NCBI RefSeq assembly: GCF_902859625.1
Contig: NZ_CADIJX010000001.1
Span: forward strand, 434,001-498,000
Direction: 5' to 3'
DNA: 64,000 nucleotides
Source: Achromobacter pestifer
Lineage (GTDB): Bacteria > Pseudomonadota > Gammaproteobacteria > Burkholderiales > Burkholderiaceae_B
Shown: positions 17,310 to 26,915 of the stretch, in pieces
Layout: each line of letters begins with the position of its first letter
How positions within the stretch are numbered: position 1 is the first letter of the stretch
Translations under genes and position numbers: made by a program
The notes under the pieces: model-generated
The model's input: the letters and a program-made list of their open reading frames with translations, nothing else
Database searches by the model: none
What the model was told of the DNA's origin: nothing

Positions 17310-18836
17310 TTAAGGAAGGCCCATTGGGAAATATCCAATGACTAATTGCAAATTTGTTATCTTTACTCTTTTTGGCTTTGAGTCTATACCAACATTTATA
17401 CGAACAAATAATCGATCTGGATGCTGTTCATCGACAGAAGGAAAGAGTTCCAGAGCGGATAGCGTTCGCCATCGTTGAGGTGTGGCTTTGGCAGAGTTTG
17501 TATGATGATAACCGCCGGAGCTAAAGCCCCCAAGGGATATTAAGGCGTCACCCGCTGAGGTATACACGTCAGCGGAGAGCGTTAGGTATTTGCCCTTCAT
17601 ACTAATACATGTTTCTACTGTCGGCAGTAATGAGAAATTTAGGAACGTATTGTTGGTTTCGGTTTTTCTAAGTTGAATATCAAGAAAGTCTATCGATCCC
17701 GAAACATCAATTTCTGTTGTTTCTTGAGCGCGAATTTTCCAATTGTTATTTATGAATTGATCGTTTTTGAGATTTTTCTGAGGGCAGTCTATCAAGCAAC
17801 TGTCGATAGAAATAAGGTTATCCTCTGCCGAGGGGATGGGGGAAAGTAGGCGCCAGCGCTTACCATCGAATGTGCAGTGTGCACCCGAAAGGCGGTCGCC
17901 TATATACAAACCAATATTAGAAAAGAATACGGTCGCGCCTGGACTCTCATATTGATGACGCAGTTGCCAGAGTGCCTGATGAGTCATTTCGAATGTCAGC
18001 ATTGGGTGTTGCACACGATTACGTTGCTGCTCTTTTCTACGCTTGTTCTCGAGATGTCCATCTCTTTGAATAAACTGTTCTTCTATGTGATTTACATTCA
18101 GGACTTGACGATAATTACTGACGAGCGCAGTTGCTGCATAGACGTTCTCAATCTCGCGGCCAAACGGAAATGCGTGGCTATCTATGTCAAGTGTCTGAAT
18201 TATAAGTTTCTTTTTTGACAATCTTGAGTTTGTTAGCAAGTTAAGATTTAAGACATCCATTTCAAGATGTCCGTGCACAATATAGATTACTGAGTCTTGC
18301 CAGAGTTCTTCGGCAAGCTCGTCTATATTGATATGCTTCCCTTTCAAATCGGAGATGTGTGCCTTTAGCTCCGGCCAAGAATGTTCCCGTGTCATGTCCA
18401 GGTTGATCTGCGGATTGGCGACAATCGCATTAGCATTTAACCGAAGCGCGTGCAGTACTGCCCCGTATCCGGACATTGATGAGCCAAAAAAGAAAACATT
18501 TTCGGGCGAGTACTCTTCCGTATATTTTCGAAATATGCTGCTGAATACTTCGCCGTAATCGTGATCGAGGTACCAAGTATTAAAAGGATCCGCTATAAAG
18601 AGAAGGTCATACTTCTGGTCCTCAAGAAATGACCGCATGGCAAGATAGTTTGTGCCTTGATTGTGCGTACTCATTACAATCAGAAGCTGATTTTTCGTAC
18701 TCTCTTTGAGTGGAACATATAGAATTTTTTTTCCGAGGATTGTTATCTCGTTCTTAGCTATGATCTCCGCTAGGTCCAAGCCTCTGGGGCGAACGCTGGC
18801 CGCTATAGGGAGAGGTTGTGTATCTGCTGTTGTCAT
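17310..18836 (-). CDS. Putative capsule-locus alpha/beta hydrolase with C-terminal beta-rich domain
   Basis: Residues 45-260 of this 508-residue protein look like an alpha/beta-hydrolase: strand FFFG, nucleophile elbow GSSMSGYGA with probable Ser120 (GxSxS instead of GxSxG), and a possible catalytic His in LDIDSHAFPFG. The region from about 310 is beta-rich (LTLSADVYTSAGDALISLGG; RLFVRINVGI) and resembles a carbohydrate-binding sandwich. There is no signal peptide, so it would act in the cytosol. It is the last gene of the minus-strand operon, 72 bases after kpsS. It may esterify or de-esterify the nascent polysaccharide or lipid. I do not recognise a named family, and the function is inferred from fold and place only. 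Confidence 0.55.
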   Translation of the reverse strand: MTTADTQPLPIAASVRPRGLDLAEIIAKNEITILGKKILYVPLKESTKNQLLIVMSTHNQGTNYLAMRSFLEDQKYDLLFIADPFNTWYLDHDYGEVFSSIFRKYTEEYSPENVFFFGSSMSGYGAVLHALRLNANAIVANPQINLDMTREHSWPELKAHISDLKGKHINIDELAEELWQDSVIYIVHGHLEMDVLNLNLLTNSRLSKKKLIIQTLDIDSHAFPFGREIENVYAATALVSNYRQVLNVNHIEEQFIQRDGHLENKRRKEQQRNRVQHPMLTFEMTHQALWQLRHQYESPGATVFFSNIGLYIGDRLSGAHCTFDGKRWRLLSPIPSAEDNLISIDSCLIDCPQKNLKNDQFINNNWKIRAQETTEIDVSGSIDFLDIQLRKTETNNTFLNFSLLPTVETCISMKGKYLTLSADVYTSAGDALISLGGFSSGGYHHTNSAKATPQRWRTLSALELFPSVDEQHPDRLFVRINVGIDSKPKRVKITNLQLVIGYFPMGLP

Positions 18837-18908
18837 TTGTCTAATTGTGATTTGTGTTGCTGGACAGATGATATTGCTAGATTATGCTGATCAATGCAAC
18901 GAAGTGCA

Positions 18909-20177
18909 TTAATTTATGTGGCTAATTTCTGATGAGAGTTCTTTCGGGCGTATAGTGAGGCGGTGTATGCTATTGGCAACAGCCAAATCTATACCCGCTC
19001 TCGAATAGAATCCGCCATTTATTTGAGATTTATTTACAACTACGTCTCGGAAATTTCGGAAAAGCCCAGCGTCTGGCTTGGACTTTTTAGTCCAGAAATG
19101 ATCAATGCCATCTTGAAATGTGAGCCCCGGTAGATTGTAGATGGCTTTTCCGAGAGCAATGGTCGGGCGGCCATGGACTAGTGCGGAGCCTCCCACTGTA
19201 CTATTGACGGTGATCACGCCAGCAGTATGAGAAAGTAGGGCGGGGAGGTTTCCGCTTTCCAAGTAAAAGACGCGATTTTTTATTTTTAGGTCTTTTGCTA
19301 AGGCTTTCAGTATCGATTTATAGTTGATCAGTCCTGGATCAAGCGGATGGATCTTTACGGCGAGAAAGGAGTTCTTTGGTGCAAACATGGAGAATGAATT
19401 TATGACCTGAATCATCACATCACTCATGTTCCTATACGGAGAATGGTGCACGATCTGCGCGTCATTGGCTAGTTGTAATGGCAACAAATAGAACGGATTT
19501 GTTTCGCTTTCAGCGATTAATTTTGTTTCTATCTGCCTAGAGTTGCGATCTTGCCATTTAACTCGAACTCCCCGTCTCAGATAACCGATATACTCAGTTA
19601 GAGGCGAATATGGTACGTGGCTTTCCACCCCATGATGCAGAATTGCATTTAGCCCCGCCCAGAAGTTATATCCGACATCGTACGCTGCACGCTTCCAAAA
19701 TGGCGAAGAAAATGCGATCCCGTTGTCGTAGTGCGGGATATTTCGCGCTTCTGTGCGATACCAATCTGGATCGCGCGAAAGTCTTGAGTTTGCGTTTACG
19801 CCATCTCGTTCTAGTGTTATCCAGTACGGACGAAAATATCCTTCCTCGAATACGTGCACACGTATTTTGTGCAGCTTTGCTTGTTCAATGGCAGGCCGAT
19901 GTACAGGCCTACAGTCTCCGAAGAGTACAACATCGGTGATGCCGTGGTCGCGGAACTGGCAAAAGTAGAATTCGGACAACTGCGCCATCGGTCCGCGATA
20001 GGAAACAGCCTCGCCGTTGTTCCAGTAGACACGATCTCCCACCGTGAAGTTGACTTTCCTTACACTATGGCCACACTCTCGCAATTTGGTTGCTAGGCGG
20101 GAAAAAAATGGCGAGCACACCCCTTGCAAGAATAGAAAGCGTTGCGTGATATGTGCGGCTCGAAGGGAAGGTGGCAT
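18909..20177 (-). CDS. kpsS: Capsule Kdo-linker transferase KpsS
   Basis: KpsS adds the first beta-Kdo to the lipid acceptor of ABC-exported capsules (GT99-type). Visible signatures are RFLFLQGVCSPFFSRLATKL at the start, DVVLFGDCRPVHRPAI, VHVFEEGYFRPYWITLERDG, FLAVKIHPLDPG and the C-terminal HTAGVITVNSTVGGSAL. I place the start at ATG 20177, which leaves about a dozen residues before the conserved beginning. The frame stays open to a TTG at 20261, which would overlap kpsC by 34 bases. It is called rkpJ or wcbO in other loci. It lies between kpsC and the hydrolase gene. Confidence 0.9.
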   Translation of the reverse strand: MPPSLRAAHITQRFLFLQGVCSPFFSRLATKLRECGHSVRKVNFTVGDRVYWNNGEAVSYRGPMAQLSEFYFCQFRDHGITDVVLFGDCRPVHRPAIEQAKLHKIRVHVFEEGYFRPYWITLERDGVNANSRLSRDPDWYRTEARNIPHYDNGIAFSSPFWKRAAYDVGYNFWAGLNAILHHGVESHVPYSPLTEYIGYLRRGVRVKWQDRNSRQIETKLIAESETNPFYLLPLQLANDAQIVHHSPYRNMSDVMIQVINSFSMFAPKNSFLAVKIHPLDPGLINYKSILKALAKDLKIKNRVFYLESGNLPALLSHTAGVITVNSTVGGSALVHGRPTIALGKAIYNLPGLTFQDGIDHFWTKKSKPDAGLFRNFRDVVVNKSQINGGFYSRAGIDLAVANSIHRLTIRPKELSSEISHIN

Positions 20178-20227
20178 GCCTGTCACGGGTGAGTTGCGTT
20201 CTCGTAAGTTGCGTTGTTTTGAATTTT

Positions 20228-22294
20228 TCAGCGTCTTAACAGGAAGCCTGCTTTTGCCCAAAGTCTCATTTTGTGCAACTGGCGCTGAAGGTAAGTTCTA
20301 CGAACAGATGCGAGGCGCTTCTCTGCAATTAATTTGTCGCGTGTTCGGATGACCTGCATAATTGCTGCTTCACAGGTAGTATATCCGTTCAATTTCCAAT
20401 CCCAATAAATGGGGTAGTGCAGCATGGCGCCAGCGACGAGTTCGTCAAGCGAGAGAGAGCGGCTGCGGCGCGCTATCGACATACGGTCTTGGGTGAGCCC
20501 CCAACCCGCGTAAAAGGGATTGCCATATACGACGACAACCTTCTCTCGCAATAATGCATCGAATCCGCTTAGCGAGGTCATCGTGTGGATTTCGTCCGAC
20601 GCCTCGATACAGCTCACGATGGACACGTCTGTCTCAATTGCATCCGCGTATTGCAGCGCATGTGTGCGATGAATACGGCCAGTTCGATTACGAACCATGA
20701 CGTCTGGATGCGGTTTGTAGACAATGAAGGCGTTGGGGTTTGATTCCCTTACTGCCTTTAATAGTGCGAGGTTGTCGCGGATGGTGCCACAGCCATACCT
20801 GATTGACGCATCGTCTTCAACCTGGCCTGGCACTAGTATGACGGTGCGTTTGGCCTGATGCCAGGTAGGTCGTTCGATAGGTTCGATGTTGTACTTTGTC
20901 AGTCGATGCTCGACGATCAAGCTTCGCACTGTCGCAGCGCGTTGTCGATCTTTGTCGCTGAATCGACGAGAATTCAGTAATTGTTCCAGATCGTTAGGCT
21001 GCCTTGCGTCGAAATATAGGCCTTGAGTATCGAGCACAAGGGAATGTGGTGGAATAAAGTCAGAACCCAAACCTACAGAGCGTATGAAGCCGTCCTCCAT
21101 ACGCATAAGCGAGGCACCTGATTCTGTGGCAAGGGATTCAATGCTGTTCGTTCGCGTTGCACCCCAGACAATTAAACGGTCTTCTGGGGTCGGGTGTAGT
21201 TTCGCAGCAGCTTCGGCATGGGGTACAAAATGGACGTGATGATTGGATTGCCCAAGGAAGGGCTTTACATTCTCCGCCTTCCAACGTCGATAGCCTATGG
21301 CGATGGCTCGGCCGGTTAGCGCGCTGTGCGTGCGCCGTTGAAGGCTTAGCCAGTCGATAACGTCGAAGATCGTGCCGCGTTCATGCGTCTCTGGATTCAG
21401 GTAACGGGAGTAGTGGAGATAGGCCGCTGCAAATAGCTCGTCCACCGAACGTGTGCGTGTACGCCTTGAACAGCTGAGCCTATCATCTGTACTTCCCCAG
21501 CCTGCGTACCATGGCATGCCGAAGCAGGACACCGGAATACCATGAAGGAGCGCCTCAAAACCCATGTGCGAAGTTACGACATACACTCTGTCCATGTGGC
21601 GTAACACGCTTGCTGGATTTGCGGGCTCCCTCAGCACGATTGTGCGCGCATCTGGTGCGATATCCGATAGGTAACCGCGTTTGGTGCCGCGACTAACTTC
21701 GGGATGGGTCTTTATATATATGGTTGCCCTAGGATTTTCCTGTCGAGCGGACGTCAACATGGTGTTGAAGGTCTGGGAGTTGGCCAATCCATGTTCCACG
21801 CTAGCATCACCAAAGGTCTGGTCGACGATTAATATGCGTGGTCCTTCGCTCTGGAACACATCTGGATCCAGATCGGGGGCCAAGTTGTACTTACTCAGCC
21901 CTTCCGACACGATGCGTTCGCGGGCTTCTAAATAGTCCGCCCCGTCACCAGAGAGAAGGTCCATGTTCGACGTTAGAATTTTCTCCAAGTATGAGGAGTG
22001 CCCCGCAGCATAGTAAATGCCTTCCGGGTCAACGACCAGAGATAAGGTAGGATGTTCCCGCCCTGTTCCGTAGGAACGTAGGAAACCGTCTTCCAGCCCA
22101 ATGAATGGCAGTCCGTGTTTGGCTGCAAGCGCTCTGGGCCTTATCGTCGATGGTCGGAAACCCCATCCCACTAGTCCGTTCAGCTGACTTGTTGAGAGTT
22201 GGACGCCTGCTCGCAACAATACGAGAGACTCGCCTAACAGGGCAGTCAATCCGGGTAGTTCAGCTATGGGGCGAGAAAAGGTTCCGAGCGGCAC
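20228..22294 (-). CDS. kpsC: Capsule Kdo-linker polymerising transferase KpsC
   Basis: KpsC carries two homologous transferase modules that alternate Kdo linkages to build the poly-Kdo linker. The duplication is plain in this 688-residue protein: FIGLEDGFLRSYGTG and LMRMEDGFIRSVGLG; LIVDQTFGDASVEHG and ILVPGQVEDDASIRYG; IYIKTHPEVSRG and FIVYKPHPDVMVRN; GMPWYAGWGSTDDR and GNPFYAGWGLTQDR. The start is GTG 22294, giving the family's usual N-terminus. It lies 19 bases after kpsF. Both modules look complete. It acts in the cytosol at the inner membrane with KpsS. Confidence 0.95.
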   Translation of the reverse strand: MPLGTFSRPIAELPGLTALLGESLVLLRAGVQLSTSQLNGLVGWGFRPSTIRPRALAAKHGLPFIGLEDGFLRSYGTGREHPTLSLVVDPEGIYYAAGHSSYLEKILTSNMDLLSGDGADYLEARERIVSEGLSKYNLAPDLDPDVFQSEGPRILIVDQTFGDASVEHGLANSQTFNTMLTSARQENPRATIYIKTHPEVSRGTKRGYLSDIAPDARTIVLREPANPASVLRHMDRVYVVTSHMGFEALLHGIPVSCFGMPWYAGWGSTDDRLSCSRRTRTRSVDELFAAAYLHYSRYLNPETHERGTIFDVIDWLSLQRRTHSALTGRAIAIGYRRWKAENVKPFLGQSNHHVHFVPHAEAAAKLHPTPEDRLIVWGATRTNSIESLATESGASLMRMEDGFIRSVGLGSDFIPPHSLVLDTQGLYFDARQPNDLEQLLNSRRFSDKDRQRAATVRSLIVEHRLTKYNIEPIERPTWHQAKRTVILVPGQVEDDASIRYGCGTIRDNLALLKAVRESNPNAFIVYKPHPDVMVRNRTGRIHRTHALQYADAIETDVSIVSCIEASDEIHTMTSLSGFDALLREKVVVVYGNPFYAGWGLTQDRMSIARRSRSLSLDELVAGAMLHYPIYWDWKLNGYTTCEAAIMQVIRTRDKLIAEKRLASVRRTYLQRQLHKMRLWAKAGFLLRR

Positions 22295-22313
22295 GGTTCA
22301 GGGGTCGTATTGA

Positions 22314-23273
22314 TTACTGATCGGATTCAGATTGATCGACATCGAATATTTGTAGTACTCCAGTTACTAACTGATTTTTGTCGACTACGATAAGTTCTTT
22401 GATTTTTTCTTCGTGCATTAACTCTTCAGCGACGACGAGCCGCTCGGCTTGATTGATCGTTTTCGGAGTCTTCGTCATTATATCGGAGGCAGTCAAGGCG
22501 GTGCTGGCATCCTCCTTTTCAAAGGCACGGCGTATATCTCCATCGGTTATGACTCCGCGCAATTGGCCTGCATCCATGACAATGGCTAATCCAAGGCGGC
22601 CACGCGTGATTGTTTGAATGACATCTCGGAAACTCGCGTCGTGTGCGCAGAAAGGCAGCGCTCGCGAGTGCATTACGTCGGAAATGCGGGTCAGCAATTT
22701 GCGCCCTAAGCTGCCTCCGGGGTGGAAACGGGCAAAGTCCTCGGGCTGGAAACCTCGTGCGGTAGACAGGACAACAGCCAGCGCGTCGCCCATGGCGATC
22801 GTGGCGGTCGTTGAGCTCGTCGGCGCCAGGTTGTTGTTGCAGGCTTCGTGCGGCACCGAGATGTCCAGCGTGACATCAGCATGGCGTGCCAACGTCGAAT
22901 TGACGTTGCCGGTCATAGCAATGACCAGATTTTTCTGATATTGCATGAACGGCAGTAGCCGTACCAATTCTTCTGTTTCACCGCTGTTGGAAATCATGAG
23001 TGCAACGTCGATAGGGCGGATCATGCCGAGGTCGCCGTGAAAGGCCTCGCCAGGATGGACAGAGAAAGACGGCGTGCCAGTTGATGCCAGCGTAGCGGCA
23101 ATCTTCTTGCCGACAATGCCAGATTTTCCCATCCCGACAACTACAACTCGACCTTGCATCTTTAGGATGCTGTCGATTGCCTTCTTGAAGTCCCCATTCA
23201 AACGATTGCTCATTTGCTGAAGCGCTTCGATTTCGGTGGCGATCACGCCTCGTGCGGTATCAAGATAGTCCAT
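22314..23273 (-). CDS. kpsF: Arabinose-5-phosphate isomerase KpsF/KdsD
   Basis: This enzyme makes D-arabinose 5-phosphate from ribulose 5-phosphate, the first step towards Kdo. Its 319 residues comprise a SIS domain (GRVVVVGMGKSGIVGKKIAATLAS with the phosphate loop, ISNSGETEELVRLLP) and two C-terminal CBS domains (ISDVMHSRALPF; IMTKTPKTINQAERLVVAEELM). The typical HPGEAFHGDLG segment is present. It forms a Kdo supply block with the kdsBC fusion and kdsA immediately upstream on the same strand. A second housekeeping copy probably exists elsewhere for LPS, so this is likely the capsule paralog. Confidence 0.93.
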   Translation of the reverse strand: MDYLDTARGVIATEIEALQQMSNRLNGDFKKAIDSILKMQGRVVVVGMGKSGIVGKKIAATLASTGTPSFSVHPGEAFHGDLGMIRPIDVALMISNSGETEELVRLLPFMQYQKNLVIAMTGNVNSTLARHADVTLDISVPHEACNNNLAPTSSTTATIAMGDALAVVLSTARGFQPEDFARFHPGGSLGRKLLTRISDVMHSRALPFCAHDASFRDVIQTITRGRLGLAIVMDAGQLRGVITDGDIRRAFEKEDASTALTASDIMTKTPKTINQAERLVVAEELMHEEKIKELIVVDKNQLVTGVLQIFDVDQSESDQ

Positions 23274-23321
23274 GTTCAGTTCTTTCCGTTCTGCATTCTT
23301 AAATTGAGGTGCGTATACGTC

Positions 23322-24617
23322 TTATTGGCGCATATCGGCCATTACCTCTTGGTACCCATTGGCTTCTCGAAATACCGATCCCTTCCCTTGAGCGTCCAGA
23401 ATGCTATCTGCGAGTTCACGGAAAGCACCGAGGCCGCCAGCAGTTCGCAGGACGTGTGTGGCCTTAGATTTGATATAGCTAGGCGCGTCGGCTACCGCAA
23501 AAGATCGGGAGCACGCAGCAAAGGCCGGGAGATCAATGCTGTCATCGCCTATGCAAACAGTTTGTGCAGCCGATACGCCAGCACGCTCCATCAATTGAAG
23601 GCTTGCGGCATATTTATCCTTGACGCCAAATGCACTCAGTGAAATTCCCAAATCCTGCACACGCTTGGTCAGCGCGGCGGAAGTTCGCCCTGACAGCACT
23701 GCAACGCGGATACCGGATTCCTCTAGTAGGCGCATGCCCAAGCCATCGCGCACATGAAAGGTCTTTAGGGCTTCGCCTTGCGAGTCATAGTGCAACTGGC
23801 CGTTGGTCAGAACTCCGTCGACATCAGTGATGACAAGGCGAACGTCGGCCAGTGAGGGAGCGACCTTGATAGGACGTCCGCTGATCAACGCGCGGACTCG
23901 CTCAAGGCATTGTGGGGTGTCGACGCCTGGGCCGGTTGGATCAACGCGAAAGGCGCGAATTCGCATGCCTGCGGCTAGCAAGCGAAGCTGTTCGAGTTTT
24001 TCTGTCTGTTCCATCCGTGGCTGAGATAAGGTCGCATACTGGATAACGACATCGCGCCGGTACGCATAGACGCCAACGTGCTTGAGATAGCCAGGTTTGG
24101 TGTCGTTGTCGCGTGGATAGGGGATAGGGGCGCGACTAAAGTAAAGGGCGTCACCGTTGTCGGCGAGTACCACTTTCACCGTATTGGGATCGAAAGCCTC
24201 GTTGGCTTCGATTTCATGGCAGAGCGTTCCCACGTGAACGTTGGGATCTGAGAGCATGCCTTTAATCAACAGGTCGATATCTGAAGGGCGAACCAAAGGT
24301 TCATCGCCCTGCAAATTGACGTAGATATCAGCTGACACGGACTGTATGACTTCGCTCAGGCGATCCGTACCCGATTGGTGATCGGTGGATGTCATCAAGA
24401 CATGTCCACCAAACGCCTTAACGGCATCCGCTACTCGTAGATCATCTGTCGCGACTACGACGACGTGCGCCGCTGAAACTTCAAGGGCGCGATCGTGGAC
24501 ATGTTGAACCATGGGTTTGCCAGCAATGTCGGCGAGCGGCTTGCCGGGTAGGCGGGAAGAGTCATATCTTGCCGGGATAACAATCGCAACGCGCGGCGCT
24601 TGAAAAGGAGTGGTCAT
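23322..24617 (-). CDS. Bifunctional CMP-Kdo synthetase / Kdo-8-phosphate phosphatase (KdsB-KdsC fusion)
   Basis: Residues 1-250 are a KdsB/KpsU cytidylyltransferase: IPARYDSSRLPGKPLADIAG, STDHQSGTDRLSEV, NLQGDEPLVRPSDI, and PTGPGVDTPQCLERV at the end. Residues 256-410 are a KdsC-type HAD phosphatase with catalytic DVDGVLTNG (D265, D267), VAVLSGRTSAA, the Lys in GVKDKYAAS and CIGDDSIDLPAF. Both active sites look intact, so one polypeptide would release phosphate from Kdo8P and then activate Kdo with CTP. KdsC normally acts before KdsB, so channelling is conceivable. I take ATG 24617 as the start, 10 bases after kdsA; an upstream in-frame start lies inside kdsA. Confidence 0.92.
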   Translation of the reverse strand: MTTPFQAPRVAIVIPARYDSSRLPGKPLADIAGKPMVQHVHDRALEVSAAHVVVVATDDLRVADAVKAFGGHVLMTSTDHQSGTDRLSEVIQSVSADIYVNLQGDEPLVRPSDIDLLIKGMLSDPNVHVGTLCHEIEANEAFDPNTVKVVLADNGDALYFSRAPIPYPRDNDTKPGYLKHVGVYAYRRDVVIQYATLSQPRMEQTEKLEQLRLLAAGMRIRAFRVDPTGPGVDTPQCLERVRALISGRPIKVAPSLADVRLVITDVDGVLTNGQLHYDSQGEALKTFHVRDGLGMRLLEESGIRVAVLSGRTSAALTKRVQDLGISLSAFGVKDKYAASLQLMERAGVSAAQTVCIGDDSIDLPAFAACSRSFAVADAPSYIKSKATHVLRTAGGLGAFRELADSILDAQGKGSVFREANGYQEVMADMRQ

Positions 24618-24627
24618 GTCTCTTTCT

Positions 24628-25515
<888 letters not shown>

Positions 25516-25563
25516 TTACCTTGAAACATGCTTCGATGCATCGTTGGCCCGCGCGTGCAGGCT

Positions 25564-26904
25564 CTATAGCAGCTCACCCACGATTTTTACCGTGGCACGA
25601 ACTTGCTCTTCCGTATGCATGCAAGAAATAAAAAACCTCAACCGCGCCGATTTCTCCGGCACCGCGGGGTAAAGAATTGGCTGCACGTTGATCCCTTGCT
25701 TGAACAACGCTGCTGACATGCGTGTCGCCTTCAACGAACTTCCCGTGATCGCCGGCACGACAGCCAGCCCGCAGCTCGTCCCCGTATCAATCCCCGCTGC
25801 CTTGGCCTGTTCCAGGAAATACTTCCCCCGCGCCTGCAACGTTGCCACTCGATCCGGCAGTTCCTTCATCCGTCGCAACGCCGCCAAGGACGCTGCCGCA
25901 ACGCTAGGCGGCATGCCGACGCTATACAGAAAACCAGGCGCCAGGAACTTCAAATGCTCCACCAGCGCCGTCTCTCCTGCGATGTATCCGCCGCAGCCCG
26001 CCAGCGTCTTGCTCAGCGTGCCCATCCAGATATCGACGTCCTTGCCTTCCACGCCAAAGTGCTCGCGGATGCCATAACCGCGGGCGCCCATGACGCCTAG
26101 CGAGTGCGCTTCATCGACCATCAGAAAGGCGCGGTGCCGTTGCTTGATCTCGATGAAGCGAGGCAGGTCCGGGTAGTCGCCGTCCATGCTGTAGATGCCT
26201 TCCAGCACGATCAGCACCCGTTCAAATTGGTGGCGTTGCTCGTTCAGGATGGTGTCCAGCGCTTCCCAATCGTTGTGCGGGAAGGGCAGGCGGCGGGCGC
26301 CCGACAGTTGGATGCCTTGCAGGACGCTGTTGTGGATCAGTTCGTCATGCAGGACCAGATCTCGCGGGCCGAACAAGTAGCCGATGGTCGATACGTTCGT
26401 CGCGTGGCCGCTGACGAAGGTGATGGCGTCGTCCACGCCGTATAGCGCGGCGATTTCTCGTTCGAGTTCGCGGTGCACGGGACGTTCGCCCGAGACCAGG
26501 CGGCTGGCGGAGACCGAGGTGCCGTAGCGGTCGATGGCGGCTTTCGCCGCGGCCGTCACCACCGGGTCACCCGACATGTTCAGGTAGTTGTAGCTGGCGT
26601 AGTTGATGAACCCCTGGCCGCTGATTAGCGTATCGGCGCCAGCGGTGCCTTCGTGCAGCTTGAAGAACGGGTTCTTCACGCCCAGGCGCTTGGCGCCGTC
26701 GTTGATGATGCGCAGCTGCTGGTAGCCGGGATGCAGATGAAACCGGTAGTGTTCTTCCGGCACTTCAGCTTTCTTCTCGGCGGGGCGCACGGGCGCCTGG
26801 CCGCCAGGAGCCGTGGCCTGGCGCAGTTTGCGCTCCAAGGCCTGCTGGATCAGCTTGTCTTTGATGCCGGCCGCAAGGCCCGGCAACTTCTTCATGGTGC
26901 TCAA
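25564..26904 (-). CDS. PLP-dependent alpha-oxoamine synthase, WcbT/RkpG-like
   Basis: The core (about 60-446) is an alpha-oxoamine synthase related to BioF, KBL and serine palmitoyltransferase: NYASYNYLNMSGDP, FVSGHATNVSTIG, HDELIHNSVLQG, DEAHSLGVMG and the PLP lysine K299 in GTLSKTLAGCGGY. Such enzymes condense an amino acid with an acyl thioester and release carbon dioxide. About 55 residues precede the core, a basic N-terminal extension that might meet the carrier protein. It lies 11 bases after the PKS gene, which ends in an ACP and lacks a thioesterase. I infer that it releases the PKS chain as an amino-ketone. Equivalents are WcbT and RkpG of other capsule loci. Confidence 0.88.
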   Translation of the reverse strand: MSTMKKLPGLAAGIKDKLIQQALERKLRQATAPGGQAPVRPAEKKAEVPEEHYRFHLHPGYQQLRIINDGAKRLGVKNPFFKLHEGTAGADTLISGQGFINYASYNYLNMSGDPVVTAAAKAAIDRYGTSVSASRLVSGERPVHRELEREIAALYGVDDAITFVSGHATNVSTIGYLFGPRDLVLHDELIHNSVLQGIQLSGARRLPFPHNDWEALDTILNEQRHQFERVLIVLEGIYSMDGDYPDLPRFIEIKQRHRAFLMVDEAHSLGVMGARGYGIREHFGVEGKDVDIWMGTLSKTLAGCGGYIAGETALVEHLKFLAPGFLYSVGMPPSVAAASLAALRRMKELPDRVATLQARGKYFLEQAKAAGIDTGTSCGLAVVPAITGSSLKATRMSAALFKQGINVQPILYPAVPEKSARLRFFISCMHTEEQVRATVKIVGELL

Positions 26905-26915
26905 TTAATTCTGGC

